Shown: in pieces, positions 44,251-55,934 of the stretch
Layout of the letters: each line of letters begins with the position of its first letter
Position numbering within the stretch: the stretch's first letter is position 1
Source of the DNA: Vibrio tasmaniensis
Lineage (GTDB): Bacteria > Pseudomonadota > Gammaproteobacteria > Enterobacterales > Vibrionaceae
Reading direction: 5' to 3'
DNA: 64,000 nucleotides
NCBI RefSeq assembly: GCF_024347635.1
Contig: NZ_AP025511.1
Location: 248,001 to 312,000, forward strand
The notes under the pieces: model-generated
What the model saw: only the letters and a program-made list of their open reading frames with translations
Database searches by the model: none
What the model was told of the DNA's origin: nothing
Program-made: the position numbers and the translations under genes

Positions 44251-44883
44251 TTACGAAGTAAAGAAAGAAGACAACATCCAAACCGCCAACACGATGAAAA
44301 CTCCGCCCATCACTTTTTGCTGATAGGTGCGAAACTTAGCATTTTCTACCAAAGATTTACCAATAGTACCCACTAACGCCACAAGTAAAAAGTTGAACGT
44401 CAAACCTAGCACATTCAGCAATAAACCTAGAACGAGCATCTGCTCGCCCGAAGTCGCTTCAATACTCGTCGATACAAACTGCGGTAAGAACATCACGAAG
44501 AAAACCAACGCTTTAGGATTAAGTAGGTTACTAATAAGTGCTCGTTGGTAGTAGGCTTTTGCAGCACGGTTATCGCTTAACTCAGGCGCATTGCCCTGTT
44601 CTGTTCGAAGACAATCCCACCCCATCTTTAATAAGTATGCACCACCTAATAGATGAAGGGCTTTTAAAGCCACTGGACTCATCGCAATCAATGCTGAAAC
44701 GCCCATTGCTGCTAATACTGTCAGGATAATTCCAGAAGTCGCATTACCTAAGCTCGCAAACACACCGACTTTACGGCCATAGCTCATGCTTGAGCTTGCG
44801 ATGAGTAACATATCAGGGCCTGGTAAAAGGAGAAGAGCTACAACGGCCGTCAGGTAAACAGGTAGGATGGTTAAATCGATCAT
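44251..44883 (-). CDS. LysE/RhtB-family exporter
   Basis: Amino-acid exporter family membrane protein, 210 aa, about six helices. The N-terminal LLLPGPDMLLIASSSMSYGRKVG and the GGAYLLKMGWDCLRT segment are RhtB/LysE signatures, and LISNLLNPKALVFFVMFLPQFV completes the family pattern. The substrate (homoserine, threonine or another amino acid) cannot be told from the sequence. It is monocistronic, convergent with the phosphohexomutase gene. Confidence 0.92.
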   Translation of the reverse strand: MIDLTILPVYLTAVVALLLLPGPDMLLIASSSMSYGRKVGVFASLGNATSGIILTVLAAMGVSALIAMSPVALKALHLLGGAYLLKMGWDCLRTEQGNAPELSDNRAAKAYYQRALISNLLNPKALVFFVMFLPQFVSTSIEATSGEQMLVLGLLLNVLGLTFNFLLVALVGTIGKSLVENAKFRTYQQKVMGGVFIVLAVWMLSSFFTS

Positions 44884-45033
44884 GGGTTTCAGTATTGATA
44901 AAAACGGAGGCGAATTTTATATCAATTACTAACACCCTTCCAGATGCAATCAGTTGCTAGGTGTTAAATTAATCGAATTAAACACCATCAATGAACAGTA
45001 AAACCAATTTATTAACTAAATAAAAAAGACTAA

Positions 45034-45636
45034 TTAACGTGCTACCCACTCGATCTCAATCACAGTGGTTTCGCCACACTTTAGACGACCAAGGAAAATA
45101 TCACCTTGATGTACCTCTCCGACACCTTTAGGAGTGCCCGTCATCACAACATCACCGTCTAGCAAAGTCGTATAAGAAGATAACTCTTCGAGGATGGTCT
45201 CTGGAGAATAAAGCATCTGTTCAACATGCCCTTTTTGAACGCGGACACAGTTAATAAATAACTCTAAGTTTAAGTCAGAGAGGTTCAAATTACCGATGGG
45301 AACAAAGCGGCTAAAAACAGCAGAACCATCAAAAGCTTTAGCTCGCTCCCAAGGCAGGCCTTTCGCTTTCAAACTACTTTGTAGCTCGCGTTTAGTAAGG
45401 TCTAAACCTAGCCCCACAGCAGAGTATTCACCGTTTTCAACAATGCAGCAGATTTCAGCTTCATAATGTAACGTTTCTTGATGGAAAGATGACAGAGAAG
45501 ACGTAACGCTAGTGCTCGGCTTATTAAACACCACCATAGAGTCAGGGATAACATTATTAAGCTCTTCGATGTGATCAACATAATTGCGCCCAATACACAG
45601 TACTTTGCTGGGTGTTGCTGTTCGTTTCGAATTCAT
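45034..45636 (-). CDS. fumarylacetoacetate hydrolase (FAH)-family protein
   Basis: Single-domain FAH-fold enzyme, 200 aa, of the YcgM/FAHD1 size class (acylpyruvate hydrolase or oxaloacetate decarboxylase type). It begins with KVLCIGRNYVDHIEEL, has the metal-binding HYEAEICCIVENG (glutamates), WERAKAFDGSAVFSRFVP and the closing MTGTPKGVGEVHQGD. The start at 45636 has AGGAGC upstream; a longer start at 45666 (ten more residues) is possible. The physiological substrate is unknown. Confidence 0.9.
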   Translation of the reverse strand: MNSKRTATPSKVLCIGRNYVDHIEELNNVIPDSMVVFNKPSTSVTSSLSSFHQETLHYEAEICCIVENGEYSAVGLGLDLTKRELQSSLKAKGLPWERAKAFDGSAVFSRFVPIGNLNLSDLNLELFINCVRVQKGHVEQMLYSPETILEELSSYTTLLDGDVVMTGTPKGVGEVHQGDIFLGRLKCGETTVIEIEWVAR

Positions 45637-45937
45637 CAATTGCTCCTGATCTACAACGCTGCTCATAGTTTGTCCCTAAACTGTTTTTTTGGAGCGCAGA
45701 GTTTACCGCATCATTAAAAGAGAATCTTCGACAAGATGGTTACCAATATCTAAATTCTGATCTTTAGCTCAATTAAATGATTTAAATACTTTTATTCGAA
45801 GATCGCGACGTATAAGAACTGATGACAAGAGCCATAGCGATGTAGATCATCGCTGCGTAGACCATAGCTACGTAGATGAAATGAATGGCTGGGTAACATG
45901 AAGGAAAAGCTAAAACAGATGCGTATAGAACGAAAGC

Positions 45938-45969
45938 AGCCCTCTCAAACCAAAAGGCTTGAGAGGGCT
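45938..45969. terminator. terminator after the porin gene
   Basis: AGCCCTCTCAA pairs with TTGAGAGGGCT around a 10-base loop. It is about 90 bp beyond the porin stop (minus strand) and has flanking A/T bases but no long T-tract. Confidence 0.65.
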
Positions 45970-46057
45970 TAGCATAGTGTCTAGGACAGTATCCGAAAAG
46001 GTAAATTTAAGGAGTAAACACTATGCATAATCGTGGTCAAACTAAATGAGTCGCGAC

Positions 46058-47116
46058 TTATAGGTAGAAACGAGCACCAATAGTCCACTTGTCGTCAGTT
46101 TTTCTGTTGTCTGCATCGTTTAGATCAAACTGATAGCCAGTGTAGCCAACAACATTGCTAGTAAAGTTGTATTCAGCTTGTAGAGCTAGCTCTTCACGGT
46201 CAGTTTGTGTTGCCGCGCCTTTCGTCGCTTCGCCTTCAACAACTTCGTAGTTAACGCTTAAGTTTAAGCTGTTCGCTAAAGCGTAAGCCGCTAGCAATTC
46301 ATATGCATCACTTTCTTCAAGGCCTACATTCATGTTTTCGTTTGAAGCGTAGATACCTGCTAGGTATAAACCTGAGCCGTAAGAACCGTATGCAGCAGAA
46401 ACTAGGTGAGATTCAGCAGTCTTAGAAACACCACCTTCTTTGAAGTCACCAGTGTTGAAGGCATAGCCCAATTTAACACCAGCGATTGAGTAACCAAGAG
46501 TCGCTTGAATACGATCGTCGTACGCAACTGTTGTACGAGAGTGAATGATATCGTTGATATCTGTATCATCGTAAACGTCTGTCGTTACTGTGTTACTACC
46601 CTGCCAACCTAAGCCAAAGCTAAGCTCACCCGCTTCACCAAAATCGAATCCGTTGCGGTAACTTGCCATTTTATCTGCACGACCAGTACCTAGTGCACCG
46701 TGGTTGTCGTATAAGAAATCATTCGCGAAAGCGATCGGCATATCAGTAGCTGAAGCTACATCGTAGTATGGTGCCCACTGCGTACCTGCAACAGCACGAC
46801 CTAGTTCATCATGAGATAAGCCAACATAGCCAAGACGAGTAGTAAATGACTCATCACCACCGTTTAGGTAATTAAGAGCCCATTCGCCTTTAGCGTCAAC
46901 TGTGAAGCCATTGCCTAATTCTTGCGTAGCATTAAAGTTGATACGTGGTGAGTTTGTACCAACATCCGTATCGCCTTGCTCTGAACCATTCAGGTTTACA
47001 GAAACGTGACCACCAACAGAGAAGGCTGTACCGTCTTCGTTGTAAAGCTCTACCGCAACTGCCTGTGTACCAAATACTGCACCAGAAATTGCTAGCGCTA
47101 AAAGTTTCTTATTCAT
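46058..47116 (-). CDS. outer membrane porin (OmpU-like, Porin_4)
   Basis: General porin, 352 aa. A signal peptide (MNKKLLALAISGAVFGTQAVA) is followed by a 16-strand barrel pattern; VELYNEDGTAFSVGGHVSVN is typical of Vibrio porins, and the protein ends with an aromatic/aliphatic C terminus (ARFYL) for BAM recognition. The start at 47116 puts the Lys-rich signal n-region first; the longer frame from 47152 is less likely. The 520-bp region upstream is AT-rich, as for strongly regulated porin genes. Which porin (OmpU, OmpT, OmpN type) is not certain. Confidence 0.9.
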   Translation of the reverse strand: MNKKLLALAISGAVFGTQAVAVELYNEDGTAFSVGGHVSVNLNGSEQGDTDVGTNSPRINFNATQELGNGFTVDAKGEWALNYLNGGDESFTTRLGYVGLSHDELGRAVAGTQWAPYYDVASATDMPIAFANDFLYDNHGALGTGRADKMASYRNGFDFGEAGELSFGLGWQGSNTVTTDVYDDTDINDIIHSRTTVAYDDRIQATLGYSIAGVKLGYAFNTGDFKEGGVSKTAESHLVSAAYGSYGSGLYLAGIYASNENMNVGLEESDAYELLAAYALANSLNLSVNYEVVEGEATKGAATQTDREELALQAEYNFTSNVVGYTGYQFDLNDADNRKTDDKWTIGARFYL

Positions 47117-47520
47117 TGTCATATCCATTTGTAACTGGGAGAGTGATTCCATAACAACCTCGTGCTTACGGAGAGGTTGTTACCTGCATTTAACAAGTGG
47201 AAAAACACTAATATACGAATGACAAAAAAGTTGCATTAAAATATATAAAATAAAAACAATTGCATTGTAAAAAATAAAAAATAGATTAAAAACAAACAAT
47301 TAAAATGCGATCATTAACTAAATATTGTTATCTTTTGAGATAAAGACCCTTACATTTTTTGATTTTTTCAAGCAAAAAACAACATTGCAAACCTAAGTTA
47401 GTCGCCACTCATCAGACCATTAAGTGACATACCATTAACCTAGAAACATCTTGTAACATTGCGAGGCAGGTTGAAATATTTAGCTTTGTGAAAAAATTTT
47501 CAATTTGAACTAGGAAAGTT

Positions 47521-47560
47521 GGTTTATTGGTTTATTGGTTTATTGGTTTATTGGTTTATT
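47521..47560. repeat. 8-bp tandem repeat, five exact units
   Basis: GGTTTATT five times without a mismatch, 22 bp outside the yegD terminator and about 400 bp upstream of the porin start. Confidence 0.9.
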
Positions 47561-47581
47561 AAGAGTCCACTAGAGCAAATA

Positions 47582-47615
47582 CAAAAAAGGGTAACCAATC
47601 CGTGACTGGTTACCC
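47582..47615 (-). terminator. rho-independent terminator after yegD
   Basis: GGGTAACCA and TGGTTACCC form a 9-bp stem with a 9-base loop. On the minus strand it is followed by a run of six T. Confidence 0.88.
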
Positions 47616-47636
47616 TAATAACAAGTTAGTACGCTC

Positions 47637-48989
47637 TTATTTGAAACAAACTTCAGCCCAGCGGGCTAAGCCGGCGGTTACGGAACCGAAGTAGTTACCA
47701 CTCACGATAGGCACATTCGGTACGGCTTGCTGCACTGCTTCACGAAGTATAGGCGAACGAGCAGAACCACCCGTCATGTAGATGACATCTGGCTTTTTTT
47801 GACCTTGTTGAATCGCTTCTTTGACCAATTCAATCATCTTAGATTTTGGCGTTTCAATCGCTTCGATCATCTGTTCAACGGAGATATCGACTTCGATCAA
47901 CTCTGATGCAACATTAATCGCAGTTCGATATTGGGAGCATTCTGCTAATGCAATCTTGGTTTCTTCCGCCCGACGTACAATGCTGTAACCTAAAGTATCG
48001 TGATAAACCTTCATTAAACGGTCTAACTTTTGAGGCTCTGATGCTTCTTTACGAAGTAACTTTAATGCCGCTAGGTTTTCTCTTGAATAAAAGTTTTTCT
48101 GAGCTTCTACGTTGTTTATCGCAATTGGATTCCAGAATTGAGTCAACGGCATATCGATACCCGAAATACCTTTATTACCCATACCGAAAGGTGACATCAG
48201 TTGTTTGAAGGCAAGGTAGATATCAAGGTCATTACCCCCTACCCTTTGCCCGCTGTGAGCAAGTAAACTTTGAGTGCGATCCGCTTTACCAGACCAGGTT
48301 GGCCCCATTTCCAACAATGAGCAATCGGTGGTACCACCACCAATATCGACAACCAATACCGTTTGGTTTTCAGTCAAAGTACTTTCGTAATCAAGGCCTG
48401 CAGCGACCGGTTCAAATTGAAAAGCGATATCAAGGAAGCCTGCACGCTTAGCTGCGCGCGAGAGTATATCTTCAGCTTGTCGGTTTGCTTCTTCACCACC
48501 TCGACCGTGGAAGTTAATTGGTCGACCGATAACAGCTTGTTTGATCTGCTCTTGAGTCGTGAGTTCGGCTTGGTGTTTAATATTCGCCATCATGGCGCAC
48601 ACTAAATCTTCGAAGAAACTCACCTGAACATCATGCAACCCGCTTGCGCCAAGAAAAGACTTAGGGGATTTTACGTAATAAACATCGCGAGGATCTTCTA
48701 AGTAAAGGTCCAACGCCGCCTGACCAAACGCCATATCTTCTGGCACTAGGTCGATACTCTCTTCTCGATTCATAGCGATCGCACGTCGTAACACTTGCTC
48801 ACCGATTGCATCACTCGGTTTGATATTCAAATGGCGAAATAGATGCTCAGAGACGCTTTCTCGAGTTGGAGCAAACACGGTTGAGGGAATATAGTGGTTG
48901 TCACCTTCTAGCGGTAACAGGCTTGGTTTTCCATCAACCATTGCCGCGACAGAACAGTTCGCTGTTCCATAATCAAATCCAATAAACAT
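47637..48989 (-). CDS. yegD: Hsp70-family chaperone-like protein YegD
   Basis: Actin-fold ATPase related to DnaK, 450 aa, the same size as E. coli YegD. The phosphate-1 motif FIGFDYGTANCSVA starts the protein, TVLVVDIGGGTTDCSLLEMG is phosphate-2, and VIYMTGGSARSPIL the adenosine motif. The chain ends shortly after the ATPase domain, so there is no DnaK-type substrate-binding domain. The function is not established. The start at 48989 matches the family; four more codons are open upstream. It is divergent from the DUF1289 gene. Confidence 0.92.
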   Translation of the reverse strand: MFIGFDYGTANCSVAAMVDGKPSLLPLEGDNHYIPSTVFAPTRESVSEHLFRHLNIKPSDAIGEQVLRRAIAMNREESIDLVPEDMAFGQAALDLYLEDPRDVYYVKSPKSFLGASGLHDVQVSFFEDLVCAMMANIKHQAELTTQEQIKQAVIGRPINFHGRGGEEANRQAEDILSRAAKRAGFLDIAFQFEPVAAGLDYESTLTENQTVLVVDIGGGTTDCSLLEMGPTWSGKADRTQSLLAHSGQRVGGNDLDIYLAFKQLMSPFGMGNKGISGIDMPLTQFWNPIAINNVEAQKNFYSRENLAALKLLRKEASEPQKLDRLMKVYHDTLGYSIVRRAEETKIALAECSQYRTAINVASELIEVDISVEQMIEAIETPKSKMIELVKEAIQQGQKKPDVIYMTGGSARSPILREAVQQAVPNVPIVSGNYFGSVTAGLARWAEVCFK

Positions 48990-49149
48990 AATATCCCCCA
49001 CTCAACAAAAGGGGCGAGATGCTACATGAAAAGTCTCAAAATTACGAGTTGCTTTGTTAATTTTACTGAGTCAATTCTTGGTTAACAGGGCTCTGCAAAG
49101 GGAAACAAATATGCTACATTTCAGCCCAAATGAATCACGGGTTAGATAG

Positions 49150-49458
49150 ATGAAAACACCTTGCCGAGCGGCTTGTAAAAATAATGGCGGAATGTGCAGT
49201 GGCTGCTTTCGAACTATAGATGAAATTATAGGTTGGAAAAGCTTATCTGAAGACGAACGAACGTCGGTAATGGATAACCTTAGTGGAGTCAGTTCAACTC
49301 ACCAATGTCCACAGTGTCATGAGCCAGCTCAATGCGATATTAGTGCGGGTAAAGAGACGTGTTGGTGTTTTGAGTTAGAAAAGCGTGATACTAGCAATAT
49401 TCCAAAGGCTGGAGCTTGCATGTGCCGTAAATGCCTGTCTGCCTTGCCTATTCAGTAG
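49150..49458 (+). CDS. DUF1289 protein with cysteine-rich CWC domain
   Basis: Cysteine-rich cytosolic protein, 102 aa. The first half is DUF1289 (PCRAACKNNGGMCSGCFRT, then GWKSLSEDER), and the second half is a CWC-type domain (QCPQCHEPAQCD, ETCWCFELEKR, CMCRKCL). Thirteen or so cysteines suggest metal, likely zinc, binding in both parts. It is monocistronic and divergent from yegD. No function can be assigned. Confidence 0.86.
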   Translation: MKTPCRAACKNNGGMCSGCFRTIDEIIGWKSLSEDERTSVMDNLSGVSSTHQCPQCHEPAQCDISAGKETCWCFELEKRDTSNIPKAGACMCRKCLSALPIQ

Positions 49459-49481
49459 CTTACGAGCCTGTTCATCATATA

Positions 49482-49510
49482 CAAAAAAGCGAGAGGTTAT
49501 TTTCTCGCTT
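49482..49510 (-). terminator. terminator between DUF1289 and hopJ genes
   Basis: AAGCGAGA pairs with TCTCGCTT around an 8-base loop. On the minus strand six T follow, ending the hopJ-family transcript. Confidence 0.82.
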
Positions 49511-49564
49511 CAAGATACGTTCGACCTACTAACTACTACCTACTGATAATTATCTAGTTAGTGT

Positions 49565-49915
49565 TTACTTCGATTTTACAATCAGTGCAGGCTGAGAGAA
49601 CTGTATACCGCTCCAACCATGAGTCATGAAGTTACGGATATTTTGATGGTCAGTGTTCTCTGGAAAGCCTAATACGTCATTACGATAAAATTGGCCAAAA
49701 CAAGCAAGTGTTTGCTCTGCCGATAGACCTTGATCTAAACCAAAAGCAAAAATCTTACACGAACCATTATTCTGTCCTGCCGCATTCACTACATCGCCAT
49801 TACGAAATTCACTCTCAGTAAAATCATAATGAGCTTCTATCACTTGTATTGTGTCTTCAAATTGCACGCTTTCTGGGGTATCAGTCAGAGTATTCAATAA
49901 GGTTTGCAGTTCCAT
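49565..49915 (-). CDS. HopJ-family protein
   Basis: Small protein, 116 aa, of the HopJ type III effector-like family, which is widespread in non-pathogens including Vibrio. Motifs include FEDTIQVIEAHYDF near the N terminus, FRNGDVVNAAGQNNGSCKIFAFG in the middle and a C-terminal FMTHGWSGIQF. No type III secretion genes are near, so it is more likely a housekeeping protein of unknown function than an effector. Confidence 0.88.
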   Translation of the reverse strand: MELQTLLNTLTDTPESVQFEDTIQVIEAHYDFTESEFRNGDVVNAAGQNNGSCKIFAFGLDQGLSAEQTLACFGQFYRNDVLGFPENTDHQNIRNFMTHGWSGIQFSQPALIVKSK

Positions 49916-50108
49916 TTACTATTTCTCCATCAAGTACATAACTGAAGCAGTGTATCTTGTTTTTCAGCAAGAGTAAGCCGTTGTTTACTTGAATCCGCTA
50001 TTCCTTTTTTTGAGCTTCAACTCCACTTACTTCAATGAAACTAATGACATAGTTTTATCAGAGCGTTATATTATTTTATCAAACGGTCAATATTGTTTAG
50101 TAACGAAT

Positions 50109-50768
50109 ATGCATAAAGACAGAAAGTTAGAACTGTTCAGATACCTTAAACCAGGTACAAAAACAGCCGGTGTATTGGAGTTTGGCCTAGACGACTCAAT
50201 CCAGATAAACACACTTTATATCGGACACAAAGAAGATCAGTACCTTGTACTTGAACTTTCAAAAAAAGCGACCGAAGCACTGACGCTAAGAAAGCTCATC
50301 AACGTTGATATTATTGTTCGTGCTATTACCGATACTGAACTTGGACACATTATCGCGTTTAAGACGACTGTACTGGCTCACATCACCTCGCCAGCGCACC
50401 TTATCTTTCTTCGCCCACCCTCAAGCTTTGCGAACAAACCTATCCGTGAACATGAAAGGTATAAGATACGCCTCAGCTGTGAAGTTACCGTCGATACTTT
50501 ATCGCTAGATGCCACTCTAGTTGATTTTTCAGCTTCAGGCTGCGGCATCTATCTCACACAGCAATCAGACATCGATGTGGATTGGAATATAAAAGTAAAT
50601 TCTGATTTAAATGAATATTTGGATGACGATCTGGTTTACAAAGTGGTGAGTAAGAAAAGGCAAAGACAAGGCTGGCTATTAGGCATCCAGTTCCCTCAAC
50701 ACCTAGATATGAGTGATGAATTGAAAACGCTTCTGTTGGAACAAGCTTTTGTCACTGGCTCTATATAA
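50109..50768 (+). CDS. PilZ-domain c-di-GMP receptor with YcgR-like N domain
   Basis: Putative c-di-GMP effector, 219 aa. Residues 1-100 resemble the YcgR N domain (KLELFRYLKPGTKTAGVL, IIVRAI). The PilZ domain from about residue 110 carries the c-di-GMP switch REHERYKIRL (RxxxR) and DFSASGCGIYL (D/NxSxxG). The first in-frame ATG is at 50109. The frame is open further back to a TTG at 49989 with no clear family match, so the shorter form is preferred although its ribosome-binding site is poor. Likely affects motility or biofilm. Confidence 0.83.
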   Translation: MHKDRKLELFRYLKPGTKTAGVLEFGLDDSIQINTLYIGHKEDQYLVLELSKKATEALTLRKLINVDIIVRAITDTELGHIIAFKTTVLAHITSPAHLIFLRPPSSFANKPIREHERYKIRLSCEVTVDTLSLDATLVDFSASGCGIYLTQQSDIDVDWNIKVNSDLNEYLDDDLVYKVVSKKRQRQGWLLGIQFPQHLDMSDELKTLLLEQAFVTGSI

Positions 50769-50895
50769 ATATAAGAAAAAAGGAATACAGCTCAAAATAG
50801 TCTCTTAAGCGGCTCTAAACCTGTAGCGTGAGTCAATATTATCAGTTAGATAGCGCCATTTATAACCAGTTAAAGAGCACCATTTAATCTTCAAA

Positions 50896-53495
50896 TTAAT
50901 GCTCAATATCATTCCAATACAATTGTTTGAAATGAACAAAAGCTTTGTGTAACGATGCTTCTTTAATCGGTTTTACGATCACGTAATTCGCCCCAGCAGC
51001 CATGAACCTGTCTCTTGTTGATTCTTGAGCATCGGCAGTACATGCGTAAATCGGAGCTGTTACGCCAACTTTCTCTCTTAGTTGCTGAGTGGTTTCAATC
51101 CCACCAAGATTAGGGAGTTGATTATCCATTAAGACAAGATCGTAAACCGTGCTTTTTGCTAGCTCTATCGCTTCCAAGCCACCTTTTGCCCAAGTAACCA
51201 CCATCCCATACTTTCTGCAAAATGCCTGTGCGATGAAGGCGTTGGTGTGATTATCTTCCACGAGCAGCACTTTCAGCGGCCGGCTAAACAACGCCTCGGG
51301 CTTGATATCGGCTTTTTGCTTAACGTCTAATAGTAGAGGCTTGGAGTGTAATTGCACTGGGATTTCTACAATGAACTCAGACCCCTGATCTTTAACGCTT
51401 CGGACTTGAATATCTCCCTCTAGCATATCGACAAGGTTCTTTACAATCGTAAGTCCAAGTCCTGAACCGCCATACTCCCGAGTCGTCGTTTCTTCTGCTT
51501 GAACAAAAGGTTCAAAAATAGCATCGATCTTACGCTCATCAATACCTATGCTACTGTCTTTTACTCGAACAATCAAGCTAGCGTAATCAGTATTCAAGAT
51601 ACTTTCGATTTCAAAACTGACGGAAATACTGCCTTGATGAGTGAACTTAAGGGCGTTGCTCAGTAAATTAAACATGATCTGGTTCAAGCGAACTTGGTCG
51701 GTGTTTATTTCGATGTCATCAACCAAGTGATTCACAATGGCAAACTCGACAGATTTATCCTCGCAAAGTGGGCGATAGATGCTATCTAAGGTATTAACCA
51801 ACTCTCCTAGAAGAAAATCTTTCTTCTGAATATTGAATTGTCCCTGCTCTATCTTAGAGAAGTCCAAAATATCGTTTAGTACCGCCAGTAGATGTTCTGC
51901 ACTATGACAAAGTACATCAACCTGATCACGGTTATCTTCACTGTGTATTGAACGTTTAAGCAACTGAGAGACACCGAGAATACCATTCAGTGGCGTACGA
52001 ATTTCGTGACTCATTTTAGCGAGGAAGTCTGCACGCACACTGGCAAGATGCTCTGCCTCTTCACGCGCTCGATCAGCCTGCCTTTCGGCCTCTATAAGTT
52101 TAGTGATATCTTGACCTTGCACCACCACACCAGATATGCCGTGTTCAACCAGGATTGCAGACATATTCCAACGAAAAACCTTCTCTCCGATTGGCACGTT
52201 AATACCCGTTAGTTTTGAGCCTTGAACCACCATTTGGATGTTCGGCAACATACGGAGTTCAAACTCTCGAGCCATTGCACCATAGTTATCATCTTCATCA
52301 AATAGCGCCATACGAGCCGCGGGGTTCATCTGAATTAAGTCACCTTTTTCGGACCAAACCAAAATTGGAGAATGCGCAAAATTAAACAGGTCTTGAAATT
52401 TTTGGTGTTGCTCAGATAAGCGCTCAAACGTGTCTTCCAACGTGCAGCCAATATGGTGAAATTCGAAAATATTTGAACCATCAAACTTACTAAACTCTTC
52501 ATTGCCACTTGCAGAGCGAGTGAATTCCATTAACTTATCAAGTTCTGCCGCCACTCTTCTTTGAATCCAAGATCGTGCAAGAAAAGACATGATGATGATC
52601 ATAACAATCATAACAATCATAACGATGATGGCACGTTCATAGTTCTCTTCGAGTGCAATAAGGTTCGTGTTCTTCTGGACCGCGCGAATGGTAAGAGGCG
52701 TTTCAACAGCATTAATCTTAATGGTTGCAATGGTGACGAAGTGACGAGGTAGTTGCTCATACATTTCATAACTGAGGACGTCTTTTATCGTATAGCTTTC
52801 ATCACCACTGAATGTCGATGTCACAGGTGTACCATGCGCTTCAATGACGATATTTTCGCAATTACTGCCTCGCTGGATAGATTCAGCCAATGGAAAATTG
52901 TTGTCGAGTACAATAGCGACATAAAGCTGCCCTAGAACTTCACCGGTCTTGTTATCAACAATAGGGGTTCGTCGCGCCAACAAATGACGCTTACCGATAT
53001 CAGTATTCAGCTGAATGAAGTGCCAGTTACTACTGAACGCAACCTCATCAGAAATATGTTTTAAGCTGGACGCATCTAAACCATAAAACTGACCGTTGCC
53101 ATCCTCCCAAGCTAAACCGTTATAGGTAGAAACAAAACGCAAGTCAGGAGCATGCTCCGGCTCACGTTGGTCAACACCATAAAAAAAGTAGCTCAGAGCC
53201 TCTTCGTTATTGGTATCGAAATACTCCCTTAAAGTTTCACTGTGTGAACTGCTGTCTTGATGAATCTGCAGAACGGATAAGCGATAATCGAACATATTTT
53301 GGATCAAGCTAGAGGTTTGCTTAACCGTTCGATTCGTCTCTTGCTTTACAATACTACTGCTTGTTTCATAGTTATGAATAAGCACGCCAAGTGCCATCAC
53401 GCCTATCACTAAAATAATGATACGCGTAATTAATTTGGCTAAGGTATTCCTTGGCTTTAAGGTATTCCTTGGTTTAATGGCGTAGCTTTTTTTCA

Positions 53496-53496
<1 letters not shown>
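50896..53496 (-). CDS. luxQ: AI-2 sensor hybrid histidine kinase/phosphatase LuxQ
   Basis: Inner-membrane partner of LuxP in autoinducer-2 quorum sensing, 866 aa. TM1 is at about residues 22-41, a periplasmic LuxQ domain at 45-283, TM2 at 289-307, a PAS-like domain around 365-470, then the dimerisation helix with H497 ([12 protein letters not shown]). The ATPase boxes (NLLSNALKF; GSGLGL) and a C-terminal receiver with Asp about 791 (LVLMDNQLP) complete it. It would relay phosphate to LuxU at low AI-2. Its ATG overlaps the luxP stop in TAATG. The N-terminal cytoplasmic tail carries a doubled KPRNTL. Confidence 0.95.
53441..53476 (-). repeat. in-frame 18-bp duplication at the luxQ 5' end
   Basis: Two 18-bp units differing at one base encode KPRNTL twice (residues 8-19 of LuxQ), just before the first membrane helix. 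It looks recent because the copies are nearly identical. Confidence 0.85.
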
Positions 53497-54899
<1,403 letters not shown>

Positions 54900-55214
54900 T
54901 TACGGGACTGGAATATATTGAATTTTGTCCTGTTGCCACTCAATGATTAGTTTGAGTGATACTAATTTTTCCTTACGAGATTTGGGTAATTGTTTGATCG
55001 CGTATTCGGTTTTTAACGCCTCACTTTTTGACCCAACACCAATACTCCAAACCAACTTAAGTGGGCCTTTACCTTTTAAGGCTTTTGCACCTTTGCCCGT
55101 TTGATGTTGTTCGAATCGACGTTCTAAGTTATTCGTCACTCCACAATAAAGGGCGTTATGTCGATTGCGGATCAAATACACGACCCAATCCGCACTTTTA
55201 TCAGGTTTAGACAT
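54900..55214 (-). CDS. GIY-YIG nuclease-superfamily protein (YhbQ-like)
   Basis: Single GIY-YIG domain protein, 104 aa. WVVYLIRNRHNALYCGVTNNLERRFEQHQTG carries the GIY...YIG-like pair (VYL...YCG), the conserved Arg and His, and the catalytic Glu is in SEALKTEYAIKQL. Related UPF0213 proteins have weak nuclease activity; the role is unclear. The ATG directly follows the yceH stop, so the two are co-translated. Confidence 0.9.
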   Translation of the reverse strand: MSKPDKSADWVVYLIRNRHNALYCGVTNNLERRFEQHQTGKGAKALKGKGPLKLVWSIGVGSKSEALKTEYAIKQLPKSRKEKLVSLKLIIEWQQDKIQYIPVP

Positions 55215-55871
55215 TTAAAGCAGTGATTCAACCAGAGCCTTAAGCTCTGCCACTTCTTCACGTAGGCTCGCGACTTCTGACTCAAGCTCTTCAAACTTTT
55301 CATTCGATGCAGAAGGTGCTGCCGCACTTATCGATGCCGTCGCAAACGCTTCAACATCCACTTCACCGCTCAACAGATGTTGATAACGTGACTCACGCTT
55401 ACCCGCTTCACGAGGTAGCTTCACCACTAATGCGCCCGCTTCTCTTGCAGCTAGCTTATCAAGTGTCGCTTCCACCTCTTTTACATCGCTGAAATTCGCT
55501 AGGCGACCAGTTCGAGTGCGAAGTTCACCTGGGGTTTGGGCCCCACGAAGCAGCATGCAGCAGATGATTGCACGCTCTTGCTCTGTAAATTGCAGATCAC
55601 CAAATTCAGTGTTGCAGAAACGGTGCTGATACTTATTAACTCGGCTGTTGAAGCTGCTTTCATCGCTCACCATACGACGTCCGATCAAACCATCAACCGC
55701 ATCTAAAACGTCTGACTCAGACAGAGAGAGCACAGGTTCACGGTTACTCTTTTGATTACAAGCCGTTGTTAAGCTATTTAGTGTCAGTGGGTAATGATCT
55801 GGAGTAGTCACTTCTTTCTCGATCAAACAACCGATAATTCTCGCTTCAATTGGGGAAAGTACTGTGTTCAT
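55215..55871 (-). CDS. yceH: YceH family protein (DUF480)
   Basis: Cytosolic protein, 218 aa, made of two winged-helix repeats (residues 1-85 and 86-170) with [30 protein letters not shown] and [19 protein letters not shown], as in YceH. A coiled-coil tail ([28 protein letters not shown]) ends the protein. The function is unknown; DNA binding is suggested by the fold. It is first in a pair with the GIY-YIG gene. Confidence 0.92.
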   Translation of the reverse strand: MNTVLSPIEARIIGCLIEKEVTTPDHYPLTLNSLTTACNQKSNREPVLSLSESDVLDAVDGLIGRRMVSDESSFNSRVNKYQHRFCNTEFGDLQFTEQERAIICCMLLRGAQTPGELRTRTGRLANFSDVKEVEATLDKLAAREAGALVVKLPREAGKRESRYQHLLSGEVDVEAFATASISAAAPSASNEKFEELESEVASLREEVAELKALVESLL

Positions 55872-55934
55872 CGTTTTTCCTTTTTATTATTTTGATAATT
55901 CCATCTCAACATTTAACAATGCAGCCAGGAATGA

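Larger units (their letters stand above)
47117..47636. other. AT-rich region between porin and yegD genes
   Basis: Porin promoter region, with long A/T stretches at 47220-47340, followed by the GGTTTATT repeat and the yegD terminator. No additional gene seen. Confidence 0.6.

Noticed and set aside
44160..44376. Small plus-strand frame after the phosphohexomutase gene
   Set aside because: It spans a terminator and overlaps the opposing lysE gene; no family resemblance. Note that the terminator feature here spans 44181-44207.
49565..49915. HopJ-like protein as a type III effector
   Set aside because: No secretion genes or chaperone nearby; the family is common in free-living bacteria.
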